Shown: positions 38,691 to 47,188, counted from the stretch's first letter. The stretch: 64,000 bases of DNA from Bradyrhizobium sp. JYMT SZCCT0428 (GCF_018131075.1 NZ_JAFCLS010000032.1:38024-102023), one strand, 5' to 3'. Translations and numbers: made by a program. Notes: generated by a model not told the origin, from the letters alone.

Positions 38691-39407
38691 CTAATCCTTG
38701 GTCGAGACTTCCCAGGTGGCATGGCGAACGTCGGGCTGGCGCTGCAGATCGACCGCGACCGCATTCAGTTCGTTAGGATCGATCGCGGTGGAGACCAGCG
38801 TTGCGACGATCTCCAGGAGGTCATCGCCATGCTCGACCACATTGAGTTCAGCGACCGGATATTTTGCATGCTCCAGCCGCTCGACCAGATGGTCGCGCAT
38901 GTCAGGCAACGCATCCGCACTGACCGCGAGCTTGAAGTAATAGGTCGCCTCCGACGCGCGCTCGTCGATCGGAATGCGGTTGATGGCATTGACCAGCGGA
39001 CGCAGCAAGGTGTCGCCGGCGACCACGAAAACGGTCAGCGCCGCCGCCTGGGCCACCATATCTGCGCCGGCGCAAGCTCCGACCCCGGCCGATCCCCAGA
39101 GCGTCGCCGCGGTGTTCAGGCCGCGGACGTTCATGCCCTCTTTCATAATGACGCCGGCGCCGAGGAAGCCGATCCCCGAGACGACATAGGCGATCACATG
39201 TACCGCGCCTTCGGCCGCCTTCAGATGCATCGCAAGATCGACGAAGGCGGCCGCACCGACGGCGACCAGCACATTGGTGCGCAAGCCTGCGGTCCGCTGC
39301 CGGTATTGCCTCTCGGCGCCAATCAGAGTGCCCAAAATGAAAGCGGCGGCCTGGCTGACCAGCGTGTCGAGGAAATCGGCGATCTGGAAGGTCGTCAGGA
39401 AGCGCAT
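38691..39407 (-). CDS. MgtC/SapB family membrane protein
   Basis: 238 residues. Four or five helices carrying family blocks: AAAFILGTLIGAERQYRQRTAGLRTNVLVAVGAAAF and ISGIGFLGAGVIMKEG-like VSGIGFLGAGVIMKEGMNVRGLNTAATLWGSAGVG. A C-terminal cytosolic ACT-like domain (about 155-238, EATYYFKLAVSADALPDMRDHL) is as in MgtC proper. MgtC proteins help growth in low magnesium and modulate F-type ATPase in some pathogens; here the role is unknown and no Mg leader was identified. Confidence 0.9.
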   Translation of the reverse strand: MRFLTTFQIADFLDTLVSQAAAFILGTLIGAERQYRQRTAGLRTNVLVAVGAAAFVDLAMHLKAAEGAVHVIAYVVSGIGFLGAGVIMKEGMNVRGLNTAATLWGSAGVGACAGADMVAQAAALTVFVVAGDTLLRPLVNAINRIPIDERASEATYYFKLAVSADALPDMRDHLVERLEHAKYPVAELNVVEHGDDLLEIVATLVSTAIDPNELNAVAVDLQRQPDVRHATWEVSTKD

Positions 39408-39541
39408 GGCGGTCTTCTAGGGGAGAGAGGTGACGAATCTATCACAGCCTGAACGATCTGGCCTGTTCCGGCGACTAACGGTCGCCGGCCCGCTTCGCTG
39501 CAGGCAACGGCGCTCGATTCGCCTGATTTAGCGGAATTGTC

Positions 39542-40492
39542 ATGAAAAGAATGCTTTACGCCGCAATCGCGCTGCTCGGTATTCAGTGCTCGCCCGCAGC
39601 TGCGGACCAGAACTGCATGACCGGCTATTACCGCACCAAGCAGCCCGCCTGCGTCGATAGCGTGCTGTCGCAAATGCGCGCCGGCCCAAACGCCGATCCC
39701 AGTGCGGCCATCGGATTCCTGGCGCAGATCTTCAGCACGTCGCCCGCGGAAAAGCAGCGCATCCTTCAGGCTGAGGCCTCTTCATACGTCAAATCGGTGA
39801 AGCTCGTGGCGCTCTACGGCGCCGGCCTCACGGAAGACGCGCAGAAATTTGCCGAGGAAAACCAGATCACAGCCACGCTGCAGAAAATCGAAAAGAACCA
39901 GCCAGCCAAACTTGCCGTGGTACGGCCGTCGTCGAATGCCGCCGACAACGACCTCTTGATCGGCGCCTATATGGCATCCGGTGACCCCAGCTTCATTGAA
40001 AGAATCCTCGCCAACTTCTCCGGCGCAGATGACGACATGGCGGGCATTGCCATGCGCATGGGATTCATGAAGGGCAAGTTCGGGCCGAACATGACCGCAG
40101 AAGGCCGGGACAACGTGATGGCCAAGATGGCCTGCGACAAATACGCGTGCAAAACCGAGCCCGCCAAATTCTTTCGCGTGCTGACATTGGCGAGCGGATT
40201 TTGGGCGTTGCAGTCGCTGGCATCAGCCGACGACGGCATCAAGAAGACGTTCTCCGGCTTTTTTGCAAACGATCCTCGCCTGAAAAACCTGTTCGCGGCC
40301 GAGCAAGCGGCGTTCGGAAATTATATGACGGCGCTCACCATGCTCGCCGTCTTCAAGCCCGACGCGAAAGATCGCGACAAGACCGCCGAGAACATGAGCA
40401 AGGCCGCTTCGGCCTTCGAAAACCTCGAACCGGCCGGCAAGACGTTTGACCACATCGAGGCTTACGTCAAAGGTGGGAAGAAGGTGAAGTAG
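39542..40492 (+). CDS. Secreted helical hypothetical protein
   Basis: 316 residues with a signal peptide (MLYAAIALLGIQCSPAAA). The mature protein is predominantly helical, with Cys residues near the start (DQNCMTGYY, QPACVDSV) and a pair in the middle (KMACDKYACKTEP) that could form disulphides. The lengths and spacing of helices suggest a repeat solenoid, but none can be defined. ATG is preceded by AGCGGAATTGTC. No known family. Confidence 0.65.
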   Translation: MKRMLYAAIALLGIQCSPAAADQNCMTGYYRTKQPACVDSVLSQMRAGPNADPSAAIGFLAQIFSTSPAEKQRILQAEASSYVKSVKLVALYGAGLTEDAQKFAEENQITATLQKIEKNQPAKLAVVRPSSNAADNDLLIGAYMASGDPSFIERILANFSGADDDMAGIAMRMGFMKGKFGPNMTAEGRDNVMAKMACDKYACKTEPAKFFRVLTLASGFWALQSLASADDGIKKTFSGFFANDPRLKNLFAAEQAAFGNYMTALTMLAVFKPDAKDRDKTAENMSKAASAFENLEPAGKTFDHIEAYVKGGKKVK

Positions 40493-40539
40493 GGTGGGCG
40501 GGAGCGAGATGGGTTTGAATTGAATCGGTGCCGGCGTTC

Positions 40540-40685
40540 GGGTCACCTCGCCCCGCTTGCGGGGAGAGGTCGGATTGCGAAGCAATCCGGGTGAGGGGGT
40601 ACCGGTCTATCAACTGGCACTAAACGCGCGGATAGAGCCCCTCACCCCAACCCTCTCCCCGCGAAGTGCGGGGCGAGGGAGAGAA
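40540..40685. repeat. CTCTCCCCGC-type palindromic repeats
   Basis: Contains CCTCGCCCCGCTTGCGGGG, ATTGCGAAGCAAT and, 60 bases on, CCTCTCCCCGCGAAGTGCGG followed by GGCGAGGG. Two hairpins, each separately palindromic, between the convergent genes ending at 40492 and 40692. Confidence 0.7.
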
Positions 40686-40691
40686 CAAGAT

Positions 40692-41708
40692 CTACAGTTC
40701 CACCATGCCGGCGTCGCCGTCTTCGGTGGCGAAGGCGAGCAGCGAGCCCTTGGCACTCCAGGCCAGCGCCGAAACGGCGGCGTTGCCCCGCCGGCGCACC
40801 AGGATTTCCGCACCGTCCTCGATCCGCACCATCAGCACGCAGCCGTCGCTGTAGCCGGCGGCCATGACGTCGTGCTTCGGATGACAGGCGACCGCGGAGA
40901 CGCGGGCCTGCAGCGGCGCCAGCATCGCCGGTTCCTTGCCCATCGGGCCGTCCTTGCTGGTGAAGGGCCAGATGATAACGGTATCGGCGCCAGAGGTCGC
41001 AAGGCCCTTGCCGCCCGCGCTCCAGGCGATCGAGCGGACGCGGCCGGGATAGCCGCTCATGCGCATGTGCCTGTTGTCAGCGAGCCGCCAGCCATGCAGC
41101 GCCGGCTCGTGCATCGTGGTGACCAGGAATTTGTTGTCGGGACTGAACGTGACGCCGAGATGCGACCCCGCCCATTCCAGAAATTCCGGGTTCGCTGCCA
41201 TGTTCGGAAACCACAGCGTCACGCCGTTGTAATGCGCGACCGCCAGCCGCAGGCCCTTCGGCGCGAACGCCAGCCCGCCCACCGTGGAGGGCATGTCAAA
41301 GGTTTTCTCTTCACTCTTGCCGCTGCGGACATAGGCGGTCTTGCCGGCTGACCACGCCACCGCGCCGTCGGGATGCAGCGCGACATTGTCGATCCAGCGC
41401 CGCTTAGCGTCGGTCGCCAGCACGCTGACCTCGCCTTTGGCGTTAAGCGCAACGACCTTGCCGTCATCGCCGCCGGTAACGATGCGCGCGCCATCGGATG
41501 CCGCACACAACACCGCGCCGCCGTGGATATCGACACGCGAAATTTCACCGTCGGCGCCGACAATCGCCGCACTCTCCTCGGCGCCGACAAAGACCGCAGT
41601 CTCGCCGAGAAAATGCACCGACGATATCGGCATGCCGACCGCAAGCGGCCGCACCTTGTCGGTGATCGAAGCAATGGAGGCGCCTTCGCCCGGATCAAAC
41701 TGTTTCAT
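40692..41708 (-). CDS. WD40 repeat protein of the zinc locus
   Basis: 338 residues, cytosolic, about six or seven WD40 blades (PISSVHFLGETAVFVG, VTFSPDNKFLVTTMHEPALHGWRL, VRSIAWSAGGKGLATSGADTVIIWPF, VSAVACHPKHDVMAAGYSDGCVLMV, VSALAWSAKGSLLAFATEDGDAGMVEL). Start ATG overlaps the TGA stop of the CobW gene (TGATG), so both are co-translated. WD40 partners of CobW-type GTPases are seen in rhizobia without a proven role; a scaffold for a client enzyme is a reasonable guess. Confidence 0.85.
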   Translation of the reverse strand: MKQFDPGEGASIASITDKVRPLAVGMPISSVHFLGETAVFVGAEESAAIVGADGEISRVDIHGGAVLCAASDGARIVTGGDDGKVVALNAKGEVSVLATDAKRRWIDNVALHPDGAVAWSAGKTAYVRSGKSEEKTFDMPSTVGGLAFAPKGLRLAVAHYNGVTLWFPNMAANPEFLEWAGSHLGVTFSPDNKFLVTTMHEPALHGWRLADNRHMRMSGYPGRVRSIAWSAGGKGLATSGADTVIIWPFTSKDGPMGKEPAMLAPLQARVSAVACHPKHDVMAAGYSDGCVLMVRIEDGAEILVRRRGNAAVSALAWSAKGSLLAFATEDGDAGMVEL

Positions 41709-42766
41709 CACGTGGTGATACAGCTCTCAAAACCGTCGCGGATCATCTGCTCCGGCAATTCGCGGCCGATAAAGACAAGCCGGCTTTCGCGCCGTTCGTC
41801 ATCCTTCCACTTACGCTGATGGTCGCCCTCGAGCATCATGTGCACGCCCTGGAACACGTAGCGGTCGTCATCGTCGCTGAAGGCGAGGATGCCCTTCGAG
41901 CGCAGGATCTTCTGTCCTTCGGAGGCGACAAGGTTCTGCAGCCACGGCATGAACTTGGTGGCATCGAGCGGCTTGTCGGTGCGCAGCGACAGCGACTGCA
42001 TCTCCTCGTCATGGTAGTGCTTCAGCCCGCCATGGCTGTGGCTGTGATCATGATGATGGTCATGGCCGTGGTGATGATCGTGATCATGGTGATGATCATG
42101 GCCATCGCCGGCATCGAGGAATTCCGGCTCGATCTCGAGAATGCGATCCAGATCGAACGCGCCGCGCTCCAGCACGTCAGCCAGCGCCACCTTGCAGCGC
42201 TCGGTGCGATGCAGTTTGGCGTAAGGGTTGATGCCGCGGATCCGCGCCTCGACTTCGGCGAGTTCGGCCTTGGAAACCAGGTCGGTCTTGTTGAGCACGA
42301 TGACGTCGGCGAAAGCAATCTGGTTCTTGGCTTCCGGCGCGTCCTTCAGGCGGTCGCTCAGCCATTTGGCGTCGGCCACGGTGACGACGGCATCGAGCCG
42401 GGCGTTCTTCTGCACGTCCTCATCGACAAAGAAGGTCTGCGCCACCGGGGCCGGATCGGCCAAACCGGTGGTCTCGACGATGATGGCGTCGAATTTGCCC
42501 TTGCGCTTCATCAGCCCGTCGAGGATGCGCACGAGGTCACCGCGCACGGTGCAGCAGACGCAGCCATTGTTCATCTCGAACACTTCTTCATCGGCGCCGA
42601 TGATGAGGTCGTTGTCGATGCCGATCTCGCCGAATTCGTTGACGATGACGGCGTATTTCTTGCCGTGGTTTTCCGACAGGATGCGGTTGAGCAGCGTGGT
42701 CTTGCCGGCGCCGAGATAGCCCGTCAGCACGGTCACAGGAATTTTTTGGGCGGTCAGTTCAGACAT
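41708..42766 (-). CDS. CobW/COG0523 GTPase, putative zinc chaperone
   Basis: 352 residues. P-loop GYLGAGKTTLL (about 17-27), the metal-binding GCVCCTVRGD (Cys69, Cys71, Cys72), VETTGLADPAP, and NKTDL as the guanine-specificity motif. A His/Asp cluster (about 222-247) precedes the C-terminal CobW-C domain (YVFQGVHMMLEGD). It delivers zinc to client proteins at low zinc in the ZigA/ZNG1 model. Located just downstream of znuA with a 37-base gap, which supports zinc rather than cobalt. ATG 42766 with GGAG upstream. Confidence 0.92.
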   Translation of the reverse strand: MSELTAQKIPVTVLTGYLGAGKTTLLNRILSENHGKKYAVIVNEFGEIGIDNDLIIGADEEVFEMNNGCVCCTVRGDLVRILDGLMKRKGKFDAIIVETTGLADPAPVAQTFFVDEDVQKNARLDAVVTVADAKWLSDRLKDAPEAKNQIAFADVIVLNKTDLVSKAELAEVEARIRGINPYAKLHRTERCKVALADVLERGAFDLDRILEIEPEFLDAGDGHDHHHDHDHHHGHDHHHDHSHSHGGLKHYHDEEMQSLSLRTDKPLDATKFMPWLQNLVASEGQKILRSKGILAFSDDDDRYVFQGVHMMLEGDHQRKWKDDERRESRLVFIGRELPEQMIRDGFESCITT

Positions 42767-42803
42767 AATCACTCCGGAACGGAATTTTGGCGCCTAACAG
42801 GCA

Positions 42804-43691
42804 TTACCCTCGCATGGTAACACCTTCTAGCGCGGTCCTGAGGGTCCTTATATTGTGCCTGACCATATCAATGTAAGTGGGGGCGTCCCCCTTTTCGTCG
42901 GTCAAACTGTCCGAATAGAGGGTGCCGCCGACCTTCGCCCCGGTTTCGGCCGCTATCCGTTTAATAAGCCGGGGATCACTGAGATTTTCAAGAAAAATGG
43001 CCGGAATCTTTGCTTTTTTGATTTGAGTAATAATCGCGGCGATGTCGCGGGCACTGGGCTCGGCCTCAGTGGAAACGCCCACAGGCGCGATGAATTCGAA
43101 CCCATACTCTTTCGCGAAATAGCCGAACGCCTCATGGTTGGTGATTAGCTTGCGTCGGTGTGACGGAATTTGACCAATGAACTGGCCAATCTCTCCCTCG
43201 AGTGCATCGAGTTTCGCCCGGTAGGCTTCGGCATTGGACTTGAACACCTCGGCGTCTGCCGGGGCGGCTGCACTGAGGGCAACGCGGATGTTGTTGATAT
43301 ACGTTTTCGCGTTGACGACGGTTTGCCATGCATGGGGATCAGCATGGGAGCCAAGTTTGAGCGGCGTAATATAAGTGGTCGCCGTCACCACGGTTGCCTT
43401 GCTGCCAGAGGATTGCACCAGCCGCGGCAGCCAGCCCTCGAAACCAAGGCCATTGATGAAGATCAATTTGGCATCGGCGATCTTTTTCGCATCGGCGGGT
43501 GTCGGTGAGTAGACATGCGCGTCGCCCTCGGGGCCGACCAGCGTCGTGACGCTGACGCGGTCGCCGCCGACATTGCGGACGAAATCGCCGAGGATGGAGA
43601 AGCTGGCGACGACCTTGAGGCGCTCCTGCGCGCTGGCCGGAACGGCCGTGGCGATCAGCACCAGACACATGAACCCGAACAAACGCTGCAT
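42804..43691 (-). CDS. znuA: Periplasmic metal-binding protein of the zinc ABC transporter
   Basis: 295 residues. Signal peptide (MCLVLIATAVPASAQ) and then the cluster A-I fold. Likely ligands are His in VGPEGDAHVYSPTPAD, His in HADPHAWQTV, and ITNHEAFGYFAKEYGF; an acidic residue lies in the C-terminal part (LYSDSLTD). It lacks the long His-rich loop of many ZnuA proteins. By residues alone manganese cannot be excluded; the Zur-type box, CobW gene and His-rich neighbour favour zinc. ATG 43691; the open frame continues upstream over znuB as a shadow. Confidence 0.88.
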   Translation of the reverse strand: MQRLFGFMCLVLIATAVPASAQERLKVVASFSILGDFVRNVGGDRVSVTTLVGPEGDAHVYSPTPADAKKIADAKLIFINGLGFEGWLPRLVQSSGSKATVVTATTYITPLKLGSHADPHAWQTVVNAKTYINNIRVALSAAAPADAEVFKSNAEAYRAKLDALEGEIGQFIGQIPSHRRKLITNHEAFGYFAKEYGFEFIAPVGVSTEAEPSARDIAAIITQIKKAKIPAIFLENLSDPRLIKRIAAETGAKVGGTLYSDSLTDEKGDAPTYIDMVRHNIRTLRTALEGVTMRG

Positions 43692-43693
43692 CG

Positions 43694-44563
43694 TTACGCC
43701 TCGAGATGCCGGCCGGGGAACAGCTGTCTCACCAGGCCGCTGACATTGCCGAACAGCACGGACACCAGATAAATCCCCGCCGCGACCAGAATGACCGCGG
43801 GGCCCGACGGAATCTTGGTCTGGAACGACAGCACCAGCCCGGCATAGCCCGACACGATGGCGCTCGCGACCGCAATGCAGATCATGCCGGTGATGTCGCG
43901 CGACCAGAACCGCGCGATGCCCGCGGGCAGGATCATCAGGCCGACGCCGAGCAAGGTGCCGAGCGCGTGGAAGCCGTTGACGAGGTTGATCACGACCAGC
44001 GCCAGGAACGCCAGATGCGCGGGCGCGCCGGCGCGGCTCACGGTGCGCAGGAACACCGGGTCGACGCATTCGATCACCAGCGGGCGATAGATCACCGCCA
44101 GCACGAGCAAGGTGATCGTGGCGTTGAAGGCGATCACCAGCAGGGTCTGGTCGTCCATCGCCAGGATGTTCCCGAACAGCACGTGCAGCAGGTCGATATT
44201 GGTGCCCTTGATGGACACGATGGTGACGCCGAGCGCCAGCGACACCAGGTAGAACGTCGCCAGCGAAGCATCTTCCTTCAGTTCGGTGGTGCGCGCGACC
44301 ACGCCGGCCAGGATCGCGACCGTAAAGCCTGCGATCAGCCCGCCGGTCGTCATCGCGAAGAGATTGAGGCCGGAGACCAGGAAGCCGATCGCGGCCCCGG
44401 GCAGGATCGCATGCGCCATGGCGTCGCCGACCAGACTCATCCGCCGCAACATCAGGAACACGCCGATGGGAGCTGCGCCCAGCGACAGCGCGATCACGGC
44501 CGCCAGCGCGCGGCGCATGAACTCGAATTCGGTGAAAGGCGCGATCAGCGCATCATGGAGCAT
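43694..44563 (-). CDS. znuB: Zinc ABC transporter permease
   Basis: 289 residues with about eight to nine membrane helices. EFEFMRRALAAVIALSLGAAPIGVFLMLRRMSLVGDAMAHAILPGAAIGF is the ABC-3 permease N-terminal block. The stop is two bases from the znuA ATG. Starts at ATG 44563, six bases after the znuC stop. The order C-B-A in a tight operon is the common arrangement. Confidence 0.92.
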   Translation of the reverse strand: MLHDALIAPFTEFEFMRRALAAVIALSLGAAPIGVFLMLRRMSLVGDAMAHAILPGAAIGFLVSGLNLFAMTTGGLIAGFTVAILAGVVARTTELKEDASLATFYLVSLALGVTIVSIKGTNIDLLHVLFGNILAMDDQTLLVIAFNATITLLVLAVIYRPLVIECVDPVFLRTVSRAGAPAHLAFLALVVINLVNGFHALGTLLGVGLMILPAGIARFWSRDITGMICIAVASAIVSGYAGLVLSFQTKIPSGPAVILVAAGIYLVSVLFGNVSGLVRQLFPGRHLEA

Positions 44564-44568
44564 TGGAG

Positions 44569-45336
44569 CTAGGCCGCCCGCGACGGCGCATCGGCGGCGC
44601 AGGCCGCGGCCCGGTCGTCGAAGGCTTCGCACATCTTCATCGCCACCAGCAGGTTATCCGGCGTCAGCACCTGCGCGGTCGCGCCCCAGGCTACCGGCCC
44701 ACGGGCCAGCAGCAGGGTTTCGGGGAAATGATTGCGCACCATGTCGAGATCATGCAGCGCCGCCAGCACGGTGCGGCCTTCGCCATGCCAGCGCTTGACC
44801 AGCGCGACCAGGTCGGCGGAGGTTTTGGCGTCGATGGCGTTGAACGGCTCGTCCAGCACGATCAGGCGCGCGTCCTGCAGCAGCACGCGGGCGAACAGCA
44901 TGCGCTGCATCTGGCCGCCGGACAGCGTGCCGATCGGGCGGTTCTCAAAACCGTTGAGGCCGACGGCGGCAAGCCCCGCCAAAATCCGCTCGCGCTCTTT
45001 CCTGCCCATGCCGCCGAAGAAGCCGGTCGAGCGCCACAATCCGGTGCCAACGAAATCGAACACCGAAATCGGAAAACTGCGGTCGATGTCGGCGGTCTGC
45101 GGCAGATAGGCGATATCCTTGCTGTCGAGACCACCGAGCGCGATCGAGCCCGACAGGGGTTTCAGGATGCCGGCGAGGCCTCGAAACAGCGTCGACTTGC
45201 CGGCGCCGTTCGGCCCGATCACCGCGACCAGCGCGCCCCCGGCGACCTCGAGGTTGAGGTGGTGCACGGCCGGGTGCCGGTCGTAGCCGAGCGTGACGTT
45301 GCTGAATTTCACCTGAGCTTTTGCCTGCGCCGCCAT
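44569..45336 (-). CDS. znuC: Zinc ABC transporter ATP-binding protein
   Basis: 255 residues. Walker A GPNGAGKST (about 41-49), Q-loop LPQTADIDRSFP, signature TLSGGQMQRM, Walker B RLIVLDEPFNAID, switch His in ALHDLDMV. Start ATG 45336 two bases after the stop of the His-rich mini-protein; GAGGTGAGC lies just upstream. The C-terminal end (AACAADAPSRAA) has no His cluster. Confidence 0.94.
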   Translation of the reverse strand: MAAQAKAQVKFSNVTLGYDRHPAVHHLNLEVAGGALVAVIGPNGAGKSTLFRGLAGILKPLSGSIALGGLDSKDIAYLPQTADIDRSFPISVFDFVGTGLWRSTGFFGGMGRKERERILAGLAAVGLNGFENRPIGTLSGGQMQRMLFARVLLQDARLIVLDEPFNAIDAKTSADLVALVKRWHGEGRTVLAALHDLDMVRNHFPETLLLARGPVAWGATAQVLTPDNLLVAMKMCEAFDDRAAACAADAPSRAA

Positions 45337-45338
45337 GC

Positions 45339-45536
45339 TCACCTCATCGCCACCAGCACGACCACCCAAAGACAGGCACTGACCGCCAGCGCCGCGCCAA
45401 GCCGCGCCGCCACCGTCATCCGCAGGATCGACCACGGCGCCGGTTGCGCCGGATGCGGCGTCGAAGGGTCGTGGTGATGGGGGTGACCATGGGCGTGGTG
45501 GTGGTGTCCATGGTCGTGGGAATGGGAGTGAGACAT
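45339..45536 (-). CDS. His-rich single-pass mini-protein at the head of the znu operon
   Basis: 65 residues. The first 28 contain 14 His with Asp and Ser (MSHSHSHDHGHHHH, HPHHHDPSTPH), then a Pro-rich link and one hydrophobic helix (LGAALAVSACLWVVVLVA). Its stop overlaps the ribosome site of znuC. The His tail would bind several metal ions, perhaps passing zinc to the ZnuBC pore or storing it. No named family recognised; small His-rich ORFs at this position occur in related rhizobia. The start lies four bases from a Zur-box-like palindrome, so the leader is very short. Confidence 0.75.
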   Translation of the reverse strand: MSHSHSHDHGHHHHAHGHPHHHDPSTPHPAQPAPWSILRMTVAARLGAALAVSACLWVVVLVAMR

Positions 45537-45540
45537 GCAG

Positions 45541-45563
45541 GAGATGTTATATTATAACATTAC
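45541..45563 (-). promoter_or_regulatory. Zur-box-like operator with overlapping -10
   Basis: Core ATGTTATATTATAACAT at 45544-45560 is a perfect 17-base palindrome, agreeing with the enterobacterial and rhizobial Zur consensus (GAAATGTTATAnTATAACATTTC) at 21 of 23 positions over 45541-45563. On the minus strand it contains TATAAT as a probable -10. Zur with zinc would block RNA polymerase, shutting down the His-rich/znuCBA operon. Confidence 0.85.
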
Positions 45564-45586
45564 CTGAGTCCACCGAAGTGCCTGCC

Positions 45587-46090
45587 TTACGGCTTCCCGA
45601 TCGCCATCGCCAAGGCCGCCGCCAGGAACGGGAACGGCACCGATACCGCGGCGCGGAACCAGACGAATTTCGCCGGCATGAACGGGATCTCCCACAGGAT
45701 CAGCCGCTGGAAGGCGAACAGCGCCCAGGCGACGACATAGGCGATTACTTGCGGCGAGCCGCCGCCGACCTTCAGCGCCACCGCGCCGATGGAAAAGCCG
45801 ACCACCGGGCCACCCGGCGTTAGCCCACCTGCGATCACGGCGGTGAGCACGCCGAGCCAGCCGGAATCCGGGCCCAGCCAGCCGGTGATGATTTCGGGGG
45901 GAATGACGGCGGCGATGTAGCCGGAGCCGATCACGCCGAGCGCGATCCGCGGCACGATGTTGATGAAATCCATCGCGCCCTCGCGCGCCGCCGAAACCAC
46001 CACGACACGGCCGCGGCGGAACGCGATGATGCCAAGCACGAGCACGGAGCCCCACAGGCTGATGTCGATGATGAGCGCGCTCATCGTCAT
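45587..46090 (-). CDS. Half-size permease, second member of pair
   Basis: 167 residues, four or five helices. Central block LGPDSGWLGVLTAVIAGGLTPGGPVVGFSIG and YVVAWALFAFQRLILWEIPFMP correspond almost motif by motif to the neighbour starting at 46689. Family is the predicted permease group PF03773 (ArsP_1-like), whose full-length members hold two such halves. ATG 46090 overlaps the TGA of the first half (ATGA). The two products probably form a heterodimer; the substrate is unknown, though the adjacent zinc genes suggest a metal. Confidence 0.78.
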   Translation of the reverse strand: MTMSALIIDISLWGSVLVLGIIAFRRGRVVVVSAAREGAMDFINIVPRIALGVIGSGYIAAVIPPEIITGWLGPDSGWLGVLTAVIAGGLTPGGPVVGFSIGAVALKVGGGSPQVIAYVVAWALFAFQRLILWEIPFMPAKFVWFRAAVSVPFPFLAAALAMAIGKP

Positions 46091-46689
46091 GACGGCTCGC
46101 CCTTCGGGTACATCCGCACATAGACGAAGCGCCCGAGCGCGCCGGCCAGCACCGGGATCGGCAGCGAGATCACGATCCGCCACAGCGTAAAATCGGTGCC
46201 GAGGATCGGCAACTCCCAGGCGACCGCGCGGCCATAGCCGATCAGCGTCCAACTCACCACCATCGCGATGGTGGCGCCAAAGTCCGCGCCGACCGTCAGC
46301 AGCGCCGCCGCCACCGGATAGGCCGTGAACGGCCCGCCCGGCAGGATGGCGCCGAACGCGGTGCCGATCAGCAATCCCTTCAGGCCGGAGTTCGGCCCGA
46401 GCGATCGCGACACTTTCTCGTGCGGCAGGATTTCCGTAATGAACGCGCCGAGCAGGCAGCCGGCCAATACGCGCGGCAGGATCTCGCCGAACAGCCAGAG
46501 ATCATGGGTGAGAATCTTGAGCACGCCGTCGAGGCCGTCGCGGCGATAGACCAGCGTGGCGCTGACCGCGACCAGCACGGCAATGAAGATCATCGACCAG
46601 CCGACCGGCTTGCGCTTGCGTCGCGGGCCAGCTTCGGCCTCCGCAAGTTCGTCGGCGGGTACCGGTTCTTTCAATGGGGGTTCTGACAA
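46087..46689 (-). CDS. Half-size permease, first member of pair
   Basis: About 200 residues with a charged N-terminus and four or five helices. LGPNSGLKGLLIGTAFGAILPGGPFTAYPVAAALL and MVVSWTLIGYGRAVAWELPILG mirror the second half. PGGP and the W-E-L/I-P motif are shared. The start is uncertain: TTG 46689 (LSEPPLKEP) is chosen because sequence upstream looks non-coding, but neither it nor GTG 46746 has a ribosome site. Confidence 0.72.
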   Translation of the reverse strand: MSEPPLKEPVPADELAEAEAGPRRKRKPVGWSMIFIAVLVAVSATLVYRRDGLDGVLKILTHDLWLFGEILPRVLAGCLLGAFITEILPHEKVSRSLGPNSGLKGLLIGTAFGAILPGGPFTAYPVAAALLTVGADFGATIAMVVSWTLIGYGRAVAWELPILGTDFTLWRIVISLPIPVLAGALGRFVYVRMYPKGEPS

Positions 46690-46813
46690 TGCAATGAATC
46701 GGCAGGTGAAAAGTCCAACCCTGCTTAGTCCCGGCCGGGGCCTCACGCAAACGGAACAACTGAAACATCCATGCGCCGTTCAGGCATGGCCATGCAAGGC
46801 TGTCACGTGCTTT

Positions 46814-47188
46814 TCAGGTCAGGTGGCGCACCAGCGCAAGGCCGGCAAACAGGCCGGCAATCGAGAGCACCACCGAGCCGATAATGTAGGCCGCCGCCAG
46901 GCCAAGCTCACCCCGCTCATAGAGCACGGCGGTATCGAGCGAGAACGCGGAAAAGGTGGTGTAGCCGCCGAGTATGCCCGTCATCAGGAACAGCCGCCAC
47001 GGCTGCGAGGTCTCGCCCTTGAGGGCGAGATAGCCCGCGATCAGCCCCATCACGGTCGATCCAGAGATGTTGATGATGAAGGTACCCCAGGGAAATCCGG
47101 TGCCGATGCAGCGGGCGCAGGTGAGATTGATGAAATGGCGCAGCGTCGCGCCAAGGCCGCCACCGACGAAGACCAGCAAATAGCTCAT
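46814..47188 (-). CDS. crcB: Fluoride channel CrcB
   Basis: 124 residues with four helices, normal for Fluc channels. Signature residues: GGGLGATLRHFINL (helix 1), GTFIINISGSTVMGLIAG (Asn and Ser of the pore), FLMTGILGGYTTFSAFSLDT (TTFS with the Phe box). Works as an antiparallel homodimer to expel fluoride. ATG 47188 is the more typical start (MSYLLVFVGGGLG); GTG 47203 is possible. No fluoride riboswitch could be drawn in the upstream region. Confidence 0.92.
   Translation of the reverse strand: MSYLLVFVGGGLGATLRHFINLTCARCIGTGFPWGTFIINISGSTVMGLIAGYLALKGETSQPWRLFLMTGILGGYTTFSAFSLDTAVLYERGELGLAAAYIIGSVVLSIAGLFAGLALVRHLT

Noticed and set aside
43706..44572. 288-codon plus-strand frame opposite znuB
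   Set aside because: His/Asp/Arg-rich antisense shadow of a membrane protein gene.
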